A stretch of DNA of 64,000 bases. Origin: VRUE01 sp963697915. GTDB lineage: Bacteria; Actinomycetota; Thermoleophilia; Solirubrobacterales; 70-9. A model generated the notes under the pieces. It ran no database searches and was not told where the DNA came from. It saw nothing but the letters and a program-made list of their open reading frames with translations. The stretch spans positions 1,054,001 to 1,118,000 of the forward strand of contig OY969103.1 of assembly GCA_963697915.1 (NCBI GenBank), written 5' to 3'. The position numbers were made by a program, and so were the translations under genes. The first letter of the stretch is position 1. Every line of letters starts with the position of its first letter. This document shows, in pieces, positions 49,545 through 57,029 of this stretch.

Positions 49545-52109
49545 ATGGAGGCATCCCAAGCAGAGGCGGGGACTGCCGTGGGACCGAAGCAGCCAGAGCA
49601 AGTCAAGCCGGCGAACTTCGTTTCTGCGGGGAACGACGTTGAGCACATCAAGGTCGAAATCTCCTACGGGATCATTCAGCGCTTCTCCGAGGGACTCTAT
49701 TCATCACCGAACAAAGCTTTTGAGGAGCTCGTTTCGAATTCCTATGACGCTGGTGCATCGTGCGTCTGGATCGAGATGCCTGAGGATCTCGGGGATGCAC
49801 CCTCGATATTGGTTCTCGACAACGGGGAGTCGATGGATTTGGCTGGTTTGCACGAGCTTTGGAAAATCGGCAAATCACCAAAGCGGACTGGCGGAGAGCA
49901 AGGTGGGGAGCGAATAGTAGGCGGCCGACTTCCGATTGGGAAATTCGGAATTGGGAAGTTGGCAACCTATGTCCTTGCCGATGAGTTGACTTATATATGC
50001 CGCACCGCCGGTGAATATCTCGCAGTCACCATGGACTACAGCTTGGTGTCAGGCGACACTGAGCTCAGTGCAACTCAACCTCTTGAGCTCAAGGTGGTAT
50101 CGCTCACGCAGGATGAGGCTCACCAAGCGGTCAACTCTGAGGTTAGCGAGTTTGCATCAGAGAAACTTGCTTCGTTCTTTGAGGACGAGCCAGACACTTG
50201 GACGGCTGTCGTCCTTACGAAGATTAAGGACAAAGGTGCGAGTGAGATCCAACAGGGAATGCTGCAGTGGGTGCTCCGGACTGCACTTCCGATCAATCCT
50301 CAGTTCACCCTCTACTTCAGGGGGGCTGAACTCAAACCATCTAAGTACGACGGTGAGCGGTCGTGGGAGTGGATCGTCGGACAGGCCGACGCAGGTCCAA
50401 GCGCGCCAGGAAACTGGAAGTACAGCACGCTAACCGGCTCTGACGATGGGAATCCTTATGTTGATCTACCCCACGCGGGCCGGGTAACTGGCAAGGCGGA
50501 ACTCTTTGTCAATTCGCTTCAACGCGGAAAGTCTGAGGGATGGGGAAGAAGCCACGGGTTCTTCGTGAAGGTACGCAACCGCCTTATCAACTTGGAGGAT
50601 GCAGAGTTCGGGGTTGACGTAGAACTTAGACACGGCACCTTTACCCGTTTTCGCATGGAGGTTGACGCGGATGGCCTCGACGATTTCGTTGCCTCGCCTC
50701 GAGAGAGCATTCAAGAGTCGCCCGCACGCAAAGAACTTCGTCAATACCTCCTTGACGTTTTCAATAGGGCACGAGCGAAGTCCAAAGAACTTGATGAGGA
50801 GCCCGACGCGGACAGCCTGGCAGCCGCAGATAGAATCGCTGATGCGCCAGCTGCACTTTCTCAAAAGCCGTTGCGACGACTGCTGCAGCATGCCGTGGAG
50901 GATCAGGATCCGGAGCTGTTACAGCTCTTCTCAATCGATGAAGACGACGACATTGACGCAGCCCGCGAGGTACTCGCCTCGAATGAGAACCTTCTCGGCT
51001 CCGTTGAGATTGACGATCTCCCTGACCCCCATAGGCTCGTCGGCTACGACCCGCGTCGACGCGCGATCGTAGTGAACTCAACGCATCCGTTTGTCCGAAA
51101 CTACCTCGGAGCCAAAGGTGCAACTGACGTAGTGCGAGACATAGGCGCAGCCGAGTTGCTTACGGAGGCTTACTTACTCGACCAGGATTTTCCTAGCACG
51201 TTCATCAAGCGGTTTCTAGATCGGCGCGATACTTTGCTTCGCGCGCTGACGAAAGTTGGTCCCCGATCCGCTCCCGTTATCGCCGAACAGCTACGAGACT
51301 CGAAGCACAGCGAGAAGGAGCTAGAGGATGCCGCAGCGGACGCCTTGCAGCATCTCGGCTATGAGGTTCAACGAATTGGTGGCAACGGGAAGCCGGACGG
51401 CATCGCTACCGCCCGCCTGGGCCGCCTCACTAAGGATGAAGCTGGACCTAGCTATTCGCTCACCTATGACACGAAGTCGACGAGGAGCGTGGAAAAGGAT
51501 GCAATTCAGGCTGGTACGGCTCGGACGAACATCCTAAAGGTTCACCGACAGGATGGTGAAGCAGATCACACTCTGCTCATCGCCCCAGACTTTGAGGGCG
51601 GTGATGATCCAGAAAAGAACCTTGGAAAAATCTGCGTGAATGACAGCATTACGCCGATTCGAGTTGCAGATTTCGCGAGACTCGTCGAGCTATTTCCTTT
51701 CCGGAATCTAACCCCGCGAACGCTCCGTAGCCTTTTCGATCTTCGCTTGCCGAAAGCGGCTAAGGAGTTCGTTGATGCCTTAGAGGCAGCCCCTCCAGAT
51801 CCTCGGCCAGTACGAGCCGTCTTGGAGATCATCGCTGACTACAGCACGAAACAAGACGCCGTTGCGGTAGAGGCAATCAATGCTGCGTTGAACGAGAGGG
51901 TAAAACAGGACTTCGGCGTGGAGGAGGTTGAGGCGATTGTTCGCGGTCTCCGGGCACTCGCTCCTCGGACGGTCTACTTCGAAAACTCTGTTGTCGCCTT
52001 GAACACCTCTGCGGAGGCCGTGCTCAGCGAGATCCAAGAAACCCTTGAGCCTTTGCCGCCCAAGCTTGTCGAGACTTATAAGCAGGAGCTTGAAGGTACC
52101 CCTGAGTGA
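49545..52109 (+). CDS. GHKL (MORC/Hsp90-type) ATPase fused to PD-(D/E)XK nuclease
   Basis: The 854-residue protein combines two activities. The N-terminal Bergerat ATP site has 'NKAFEELVSNSYDAGA' (residues 56-71), 'VLDNGESMD' (about 90-98) and 'PIGKFGIGKLATYV' (about 120-133). After a transducer-like region, residues 590-730 have 'LEDAAADALQHLGYEVQRIG', then PD at 617-618 and D-x-K at 642-644 (YDTKST), a restriction-endonuclease core. Prokaryotic GHKL ATPases of the MORC/MutL kind occur in restriction-modification operons. The start at 49545 drops a 27-codon leader running into the promoter. G+C is roughly 53%, far below host. It is coupled to the methyltransferase by GTGA. Confidence 0.88.
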   Translation: MEASQAEAGTAVGPKQPEQVKPANFVSAGNDVEHIKVEISYGIIQRFSEGLYSSPNKAFEELVSNSYDAGASCVWIEMPEDLGDAPSILVLDNGESMDLAGLHELWKIGKSPKRTGGEQGGERIVGGRLPIGKFGIGKLATYVLADELTYICRTAGEYLAVTMDYSLVSGDTELSATQPLELKVVSLTQDEAHQAVNSEVSEFASEKLASFFEDEPDTWTAVVLTKIKDKGASEIQQGMLQWVLRTALPINPQFTLYFRGAELKPSKYDGERSWEWIVGQADAGPSAPGNWKYSTLTGSDDGNPYVDLPHAGRVTGKAELFVNSLQRGKSEGWGRSHGFFVKVRNRLINLEDAEFGVDVELRHGTFTRFRMEVDADGLDDFVASPRESIQESPARKELRQYLLDVFNRARAKSKELDEEPDADSLAAADRIADAPAALSQKPLRRLLQHAVEDQDPELLQLFSIDEDDDIDAAREVLASNENLLGSVEIDDLPDPHRLVGYDPRRRAIVVNSTHPFVRNYLGAKGATDVVRDIGAAELLTEAYLLDQDFPSTFIKRFLDRRDTLLRALTKVGPRSAPVIAEQLRDSKHSEKELEDAAADALQHLGYEVQRIGGNGKPDGIATARLGRLTKDEAGPSYSLTYDTKSTRSVEKDAIQAGTARTNILKVHRQDGEADHTLLIAPDFEGGDDPEKNLGKICVNDSITPIRVADFARLVELFPFRNLTPRTLRSLFDLRLPKAAKEFVDALEAAPPDPRPVRAVLEIIADYSTKQDAVAVEAINAALNERVKQDFGVEEVEAIVRGLRALAPRTVYFENSVVALNTSAEAVLSEIQETLEPLPPKLVETYKQELEGTPE

Positions 52110-53269
52110 ACGTTGTAGCTCCTGTACATCCGTTTCCCGCACGCATGGCCCCGCAGCTTGCACTAGATCGGCTGCCGGATCCGGCCGAGAAGAAGTTACG
52201 GATTCTCGATCCCATGATGGGATCGGGGACCATCCCTGTTCTTGCAGCAATGCAGGGACATCGAGCGGTCGGATTTGATGTAGATCCACTGGCACTGCTC
52301 ATTGCACGAACCTGGGGGAGGCCCCTCGACGACAACTCAGTCAGGTCGGCGGCGGGGCGTGTTGTAGCGAGAGCAGAAGCAGCAAGACTCGGCTCCTATG
52401 AGATGGCGGATGCGGAGACTCAAGAATTCGTCGATTATTGGTTCGACAAAGAAGCTCAAGCTGCTCTGCATGGCCTCGCGCTCGGAATCGAAGATGAGGC
52501 GGACAGCCTTCAGGATTGCTTGTGGTGCGCCTTTAGTCGGCTCATAATCACGAAGGATGCGGGGGTGTCTCTCGCCCGTGACGTTTCGCATAGCCGGCCT
52601 CATCGCGTACGAGAGAAGGCGAGCTTCGACCCCATCGAGAGATTCATGGGGGCAGTGGAGACTGTAATTTCTCGTCACAATAAGACGGGAGAGATGCGGC
52701 CACGGGAGGAAAACCTGCAGCTCAGCCTTGCTGATGCGCGAGAGCTTCCACTTAGAAAGAACTCGGTTGATGTTGTTCTTACGTCCCCGCCATATCTTCA
52801 AGCCATCGATTACATGCGCGGGCACCGCTTGACTTTGGTCTGGATGGGATACACCCTCAGCGAGCTTCGCGACAAGCGAGGAGAGTCCATCGGTAGCGAG
52901 CGAGGCCTTGAAGGCACTGACACGATCACAGAGGTGAGGGAAAGGTTCGGTGACAAAAACCTATCGTCTCGGTCGAAGCGCATCCTGAATCGATATATCT
53001 TCGATCTTGGACAGGTAGCTCAGGAGTGTGGTCGGGTACTACGCCCATCTGGCTCGGCAACTGTTGTAGTGGCTGATGCCACCCTTGAAGGCAAACGAAT
53101 TCGAATTTCCGAGATTGTGACTGCCCTCATGAAGAAGCAAGGCCTGACATTGAAGTCGCAGTTCACGCGGCCTATCCAGACGGATCGGCGCTATCTACCG
53201 CCGCCATCTGCTGCCGAAGGTCAGCTCGATCGCAGGATGCGAGAGGAGCAATGCCTCACCTATGCCTAA
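52106..53269 (+). CDS. DNA methyltransferase (amino-methylating, TSPPY type)
   Basis: The 387-residue enzyme has SAM motif I 'ILDPMMGSGTIPVLAAM' at residues 33-49, an acidic 'GFDVDPLALLIAR', and catalytic motif IV 'LTSPPYLQAIDYMRGH' at about 225-240. Motif I before IV and the TSPPY sequence indicate an N4-cytosine or N6-adenine DNA methylase. The N-terminal 'HPFPARMAPQLAL' is shared by a group of such enzymes. The GTG start overlaps the nuclease stop. It would mark self DNA so that the GHKL-nuclease spares it. Low G+C, as for its partner. No separate specificity subunit is present. Confidence 0.88.
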   Translation: MNVVAPVHPFPARMAPQLALDRLPDPAEKKLRILDPMMGSGTIPVLAAMQGHRAVGFDVDPLALLIARTWGRPLDDNSVRSAAGRVVARAEAARLGSYEMADAETQEFVDYWFDKEAQAALHGLALGIEDEADSLQDCLWCAFSRLIITKDAGVSLARDVSHSRPHRVREKASFDPIERFMGAVETVISRHNKTGEMRPREENLQLSLADARELPLRKNSVDVVLTSPPYLQAIDYMRGHRLTLVWMGYTLSELRDKRGESIGSERGLEGTDTITEVRERFGDKNLSSRSKRILNRYIFDLGQVAQECGRVLRPSGSATVVVADATLEGKRIRISEIVTALMKKQGLTLKSQFTRPIQTDRRYLPPPSAAEGQLDRRMREEQCLTYA

Positions 53270-53320
53270 TCGAAGAATAGGCGGCGCAACGGCCAGCCCA
53301 AGCCCTCAGAGTTTAAGCGG

Positions 53321-54415
53321 TTATCCAATAATCGACTGGACCTCCGAGAAGCTCTTCCCAACCGAGTGGGTATAACGAGCCAACATCGTCTCAACCCGAT
53401 GGCCAGCGATCTCGGCTAGATCAGCATCGTTGACGCCAGAGGCGCGGAGGTGGGTGACGTAGCTGTGGCGGCACTCGTGGGGGCGAATGTCTAGGCCGGC
53501 GGCTTCTTGGGTCGGCTTCCAGAGGTCGCGGTAGAAGGTGCGCTCGCGCCAGAGGCGACCTCGCGGCGTTGGGAAGAGCAGCTCGCAGCGGGGGCCGTTG
53601 AGGTTGATCTGGGCTTCGAGCATCCAGGCGAGGGTCGCCGGCACCGGGACGACGCGGCCGGCGTCGGGCTCGCCGTGGTCGGTCTTCGTTCCCTCGAGGA
53701 TCCTGCCCTCGTGGGCGGTGCGGCGGACTTGGAGCGTCTCGCTGTCGAAGTCTTCGCGGCGCAGGGGCAGGACCTCCCCCAGCCTCAGGCCGGTGTCGGT
53801 GAAGACGCGGACCATTGCCTCGTAGCGTCCAGCTGCCTTGGCGAAGCGGTGCATCTCCTCGAAGCTGAAGACTCGGATCGGGCGGGGTTTCTTCTGCGCC
53901 CTTGGATCGTTGGCGCGGATGCGGATGCCCTTGAAGGGGTTGAGGTCGCAGACTTCGTCGGTGATCGCGTCCTCAGCCATCGCCGAGAGCGAGCGGAGGA
54001 TGCCGACGGCACCAGTGGTGGCGCGACCTTCGTTCCTGAGCATGTGGTCAACCAGGGCGAGAGTGTGGCGGCGGCGCAGCTCGTGCAGTGGCCAGTCCTT
54101 GAGCGGAATGCCCTCGATCTCCACGTCGAGGACTCGGCTGATTCGGTGGTCGTACGTGGCATTGGTGCGTTCCGCGCGAGGGTGGCGCTCGGTCCACGTT
54201 GCGGAATAGTCGCCGACCGTGTCTGGGCGATCTGAGAGCCCGTACGCCTCATCTATTGCCCGCTGGGCTTCGTGCTTGCGGGTGAACGTGCCCTTGCCGC
54301 CGTTCCAGGTCGGCTTGGCGATGCGGCGCTTACCATCACGGCCGGTGTAGCGGGCCATCCACACGATCTCGCCGGAGGGATTGCGTCGTTTGGTCGGGGA
54401 CTCGCGACGCCTCAC
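53321..54415 (-). CDS. Tyrosine recombinase (phage-type integrase)
   Basis: A 364-residue integrase with all catalytic residues: Arg in 'TDTGLRLGEVLPL', the Lys region 'GTKTDHGEPDAGRVVPVP', His-x-x-Arg in 'HECRHSYVTHLRASG', His in 'IAGHRVETM' and the Tyr nucleophile in 'LARYTHS'. The N-terminal half is an AP2-like arm-binding and SAM-like core-binding domain. It overlaps the excisionase-like gene by 4 nt and lies 1.7 kb from tRNA-Glu, the probable integration target. It appears intact. It should insert or excise the island together with the small HTH protein. Confidence 0.94.
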   Translation of the reverse strand: MRRRESPTKRRNPSGEIVWMARYTGRDGKRRIAKPTWNGGKGTFTRKHEAQRAIDEAYGLSDRPDTVGDYSATWTERHPRAERTNATYDHRISRVLDVEIEGIPLKDWPLHELRRRHTLALVDHMLRNEGRATTGAVGILRSLSAMAEDAITDEVCDLNPFKGIRIRANDPRAQKKPRPIRVFSFEEMHRFAKAAGRYEAMVRVFTDTGLRLGEVLPLRREDFDSETLQVRRTAHEGRILEGTKTDHGEPDAGRVVPVPATLAWMLEAQINLNGPRCELLFPTPRGRLWRERTFYRDLWKPTQEAAGLDIRPHECRHSYVTHLRASGVNDADLAEIAGHRVETMLARYTHSVGKSFSEVQSIIG

Positions 54416-54609
54416 GGCTCTTCCTCCCGGCGAGCTTCAAGGAAGGCATCGACATCGGCTGGGTCGATCCGCCGGGCCGCGCCAAGCTTGTAGGAGGGCA
54501 GCTCTCCCCTTCTGATCCAGTTGCGGATCGTTCGGTCCGAGACCACGAGGTAGGCGGCAAGACTTCGCTCGGTGAAGAAGGCTGGCCAAGAGGACGAATT
54601 CCGCTCCAT
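54412..54609 (-). CDS. Excisionase-like small HTH protein
   Basis: The 65-residue protein is a single MerR-like/excisionase winged helix: 'TERSLAAYLVVSDRTIRNWIRRGELPSYKLGAARRIDPADVDAFLEARR'. Such proteins bend attachment-site DNA or help the integrase in excision. The ATG at 54609 gives the compact domain; the frame is open 160 codons further upstream, but that region has no protein character. It overlaps the integrase by ATGA, so both are co-translated. Confidence 0.85.
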   Translation of the reverse strand: MERNSSSWPAFFTERSLAAYLVVSDRTIRNWIRRGELPSYKLGAARRIDPADVDAFLEARREEEP

Positions 54610-55040
54610 GCCCCCTCTGTCCACGAAACCGGCGAAATGCATCGCAGGAGCCGCAGAAAGCCTCGATTCGAGGAACGCGAAAGACCGAAGGTCAGAGGTG
54701 TCCGGGCGGCCATACGCGCGGCCGTTTGCACGGCGGAGCCGTGCCACAATCGGCCGCCGGCCGCCCGGGCGAAATGGGCTGCGATCTACTTGGAGACCTT
54801 GCGGATCAAGAAAGTGCGGCCCAGGCGTCGAACCGGAGGGTTCCCAGTGTGTCGTGTGTTCGGGGTTGGTGCTTTGGAGGGGCTGGAGTAGCTGGCTGGT
54901 TGGAGCTACTGCAGGCTCTGGGCTGACTCCGAGAACACATGAATCTGTTGCTCCTGGGAACTTGGCTTTGGACTTGGTCTCATCTTGGGTTGGATGGATC
55001 TCCTTTCGGTTCTCTTGTCGATGAGACAGATTTGGGCCGC
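54610..55040. other. Non-coding stretch upstream of the excisionase gene
   Basis: About 430 nt with no convincing gene. A hairpin GCACGGC-gga-GCCGTGC spans 54728-54744. The region between 54840 and 55020 is lower in G+C and may hold the promoter for the excisionase-integrase pair, or recombinase arm sites. Nothing more specific is visible. Confidence 0.5.
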
Positions 55041-55310
55041 TCACCCCTCCCCCCCCGGCGCCAGCGAGAACGCCCCGACGTGCGTGCTGCCGGGACGCCA
55101 CTCGATCCCGTCGACCAGCTTCTCCAACGGCAGCCCGAGCGCCCCCGCCAGCTTGAGCGCGGTGTCGATCCGGGGCAGTCGTTCGCCGCGCTCCAGCAAG
55201 CCGATCTCGGTCCGGTGAAGCGTGGCGAGGACAGCGAGATGTTCCTGGGAGACACCGGCCCGCTTGCGCGCGCGGTGGAGGTTCTTGCCGAACTCCTCGG
55301 CGATGTTCAT
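55041..55310 (-). CDS. XRE-family HTH regulator
   Basis: An 89-residue Cro/C1-type regulator: 'EFGKNLHRARKRAGVSQEHLAVLATLHRTEIGLLERGERLPRIDTALKLAGALGLPLEKLVDGIEW', followed by a short Gly-rich tail. The ATG overlaps the stop of the winged-helix gene upstream (ATGA). The 'LHRTEIGLLERG' recognition helix differs from the other two XRE proteins in the window. It is probably part of the element's control genes. Confidence 0.85.
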   Translation of the reverse strand: MNIAEEFGKNLHRARKRAGVSQEHLAVLATLHRTEIGLLERGERLPRIDTALKLAGALGLPLEKLVDGIEWRPGSTHVGAFSLAPGGEG

Positions 55311-55594
55311 CCGAGCAGCGCCAAGCGCTCGACGTAGAGCATGGCGCGGGTCGGTACGACGAACGCTCCCTGGCAGCGCAGGAGCCCCGCCCCGACCAGT
55401 TCGCGGACGGCGCGCTCCACAGCGTCGTTGGCGGCGAAGCGGTCCTGGGCGGCGTTCAGTGCCAGCGATAGCTCTGGGATCGTCAGCTGAGATGGGTGCT
55501 CTTCGAGGAGGAAAGCGAGGACGGCGCGCTCTGCCTTCGCGTCCTCTGCGGCGGGATGACGCTCGCCGCAATCCGTAGGGTTGGTGTCAGCCAT
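55307..55594 (-). CDS. Small winged-helix-like protein
   Basis: The 95-residue protein from the ATG at 55594 has 'AERAVLAFLLEEHPSQLTIPELSLALNAAQDRFAANDAVERAVRELVGAGLLRCQGAFVVPTRAMLYVERL', which reads as a winged helix with a two-strand wing. No family name is certain. It precedes and overlaps the XRE gene, a pairing suggesting a two-protein regulatory unit. An in-frame ATG 16 codons earlier is possible. Confidence 0.65.
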   Translation of the reverse strand: MADTNPTDCGERHPAAEDAKAERAVLAFLLEEHPSQLTIPELSLALNAAQDRFAANDAVERAVRELVGAGLLRCQGAFVVPTRAMLYVERLALLG

Positions 55595-55697
55595 GGGGAG
55601 TGCACGCTCCTTGTGGTCAGGCGGCCCGTCGTGTTCGCGCATGGCGGGCCGCCGCTTATGTTTGAGGAGTCAGCCTAGCAAGCTGTCCAAATCTATT

Positions 55698-55940
55698 GTG
55701 ACGCCGAGAACTCCCCAGGACCCCGAATCGCAGAAGGCTCTCGGGAGCGCGATTCGCCAGCTGCGCAACAAGCGAGGCGACAGCCTTCAGGTCGTGGCCG
55801 AGGAGGCCGGGATCACGAAGAACATGCTCTCCCTGATCGAGCGAGGCGAAGGCAATCCATCATGGGTGACGGTGCAGGGAATCGCGAAGGCGCTCGACAT
55901 CTCCGTCGCGGATCTCGCCAAGCTCGCCGACGAGAAATGA
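55698..55940 (+). CDS. XRE-family HTH regulator
   Basis: An 80-residue HTH protein: 'LGSAIRQLRNKRGDSLQVVAEEAGITKNMLSLIERGEGNPSWVTVQGIAKALDISVADLAKLADEK'. I start it at the GTG at 55698, which leaves a short leader before the domain. It is divergent from the winged-helix/XRE pair across about 100 nt, an arrangement typical of phage-like lysogeny or transfer control. It ends 133 nt from tRNA-Glu. Confidence 0.85.
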   Translation: MTPRTPQDPESQKALGSAIRQLRNKRGDSLQVVAEEAGITKNMLSLIERGEGNPSWVTVQGIAKALDISVADLAKLADEK

Positions 55941-56035
55941 GACCAAGATGCGCCCACGACGCCCCGGAACGGCACGGAATCGCCGGGAAGCGCACGGAAC
56001 GCCGTTCGAGCCTCAGACCGAGCATCTGGCTCCAC

Positions 56036-56062
56036 AAAAGGAAAAGGCCGGCATCTGCCGGC
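56036..56062 (-). terminator. Intrinsic terminator after tRNA-Glu
   Basis: On the minus strand GCCGGC (56062-56057), AGAT, GCCGGC (56052-56047) form a hairpin followed directly by CTTTTCCTTTT (56046-56036). It lies 11 nt beyond the tRNA 3' end. Confidence 0.75.
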
Positions 56063-56072
56063 ACTCCCCCCA

Positions 56073-56168
56073 TGCGCCCGACGAGAATCGAACTCGCGAC
56101 CTTCGGCTTGAAAGACCGACGCTCTTTGGACCCCGTGAAGGGTCCGTTGACCACTGAGCTACGGGCGC
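56073..56168 (-). tRNA. tRNA-Glu (TTC) with a 21-nt insertion in the D-loop
   Basis: Acceptor GCGCCCG/CGGGCGC, D-stem GCTC/GAGC, anticodon stem TCGGT/GCCGA with loop CTTTCAA (anticodon TTC), T-stem GCGAG/CTCGT with TTCGATT, discriminator A. The gene is 96 nt long because the D-loop contains about 21 extra nt that fold as GGACCC-ttcacg-GGGTCC. Without them a normal 75-nt tRNA-Glu remains. The extra hairpin lies near where similarity to the degenerate copy at 44.4 kb ends. Whether the RNA is functional is uncertain. Confidence 0.8.
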
Positions 56169-56219
56169 CCAGGCCGATAACTTTATCGGCGTGAACCGCT
56201 TGGGGGAGGACTGGTCGGG

Positions 56220-56978
56220 ATGGATCTAGGAATCGGGGGGCGCATTGCGCTGGTGATGGGCGGCAGTCGGGGGATTGGGCGTGGGATCGCGGCGGTGCTG
56301 GCGCGCGAGGGGGCGCGGGTCGCGATCGCCAGTCGCTCGCCGGAGAAACTCGACGAAGCGGCCGCCTCGATCGACGGCGACGTCTCCCCCTTCGTCGCCG
56401 ACGCTTCGGACCTCGAGCGCCTCTCCGCCCTCCCCGCCGAGGTCGAATCCGCCCTCGGTGGCCCAGTCGAGATCCTCGTCCTCAACACCGGCGGGCCGCC
56501 CTTCGGCGGCGCCCTCGATCACGACGCCGACGAGTGGGAGAGCGCCTTTCGCTCGCTCGTCCTCGGGCAGCGGGTCCTCGCCGACGCAACCGTGCCCAGC
56601 ATGCGCGAGCGCGGCTGGGGGCGGATCGTCAACGTCGGCTCGACCTCGACCCGGGAGCCGATCCCCGGCCTCAACCTCTCCAACTCCCTGCGCATGGCCT
56701 CGGTCGGCTTTCTCAAGACGCTCGCCGCCGAGGTCGCCGGCGACGGGATCACGGTCAACACCATCGCCACCGGCCGCTTCGCCACCGAGCGGCTCGCCAG
56801 CGCCGGCGGCTCGCTCGAGGCCGCCGAAGAGGCCGCCCGCACCGAAGTCCCCGCCGGCCGCCTCGGCCAGCCCGAGGAGTACGGCGACCTGGTCGCCTTC
56901 CTCTGCTCTGAGCGCGCCGCCTACGTCACCGGGACGACGATCCCGATCGACGGCGGCATCCTCCGCTCCGCCTTCTGA
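56220..56978 (+). CDS. SDR-family oxidoreductase with altered active site
   Basis: A 252-residue SDR with 'ALVMGGSRGIGRGIAAVLAREG', 'ASRSPEKLDEAA' and the C-terminal 'YVTGTTIPIDGGILRS' of FabG-like enzymes. The nucleotide site is intact, but where the catalytic YxxxK normally lies the sequence is 'PIPGLNLSNSLRMASVGFLK': the tyrosine is missing and the usual 'NNAG' is 'LNTGGPP'. This pattern recurs in one SDR subgroup, so it is probably a divergent reductase or non-catalytic relative, not a damaged gene. It converges on lysS. Confidence 0.82.
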   Translation: MDLGIGGRIALVMGGSRGIGRGIAAVLAREGARVAIASRSPEKLDEAAASIDGDVSPFVADASDLERLSALPAEVESALGGPVEILVLNTGGPPFGGALDHDADEWESAFRSLVLGQRVLADATVPSMRERGWGRIVNVGSTSTREPIPGLNLSNSLRMASVGFLKTLAAEVAGDGITVNTIATGRFATERLASAGGSLEAAEEAARTEVPAGRLGQPEEYGDLVAFLCSERAAYVTGTTIPIDGGILRSAF

Positions 56979-57029
56979 GGCCGACGGGCCTCAGACCGCT
57001 GTCATTCCGACGCTTGAGGCCCGTCGGCC
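56979..57029. terminator. Convergent inverted repeat between the SDR gene and lysS
   Basis: A perfect 15-bp inverted repeat: GGCCGACGGGCCTCA (56979-56993) and TGAGGCCCGTCGGCC (57015-57029), loop 21 nt. It begins right after the SDR stop, and its right arm encodes residues near the end of LysS. There is no T-run, so it could act as a bidirectional blocker or RNA-stability element. Confidence 0.55.

Noticed and set aside
54728..54744. GCACGGC-gga-GCCGTGC hairpin as a transcription terminator
   Set aside because: No T-run follows on either strand and no gene ends there; it may be a recombinase site or chance.
54610..55101. 164-codon upstream extension of the excisionase-like frame
   Set aside because: No protein-like pattern; it crosses a lower-GC non-coding stretch and part of the XRE gene.
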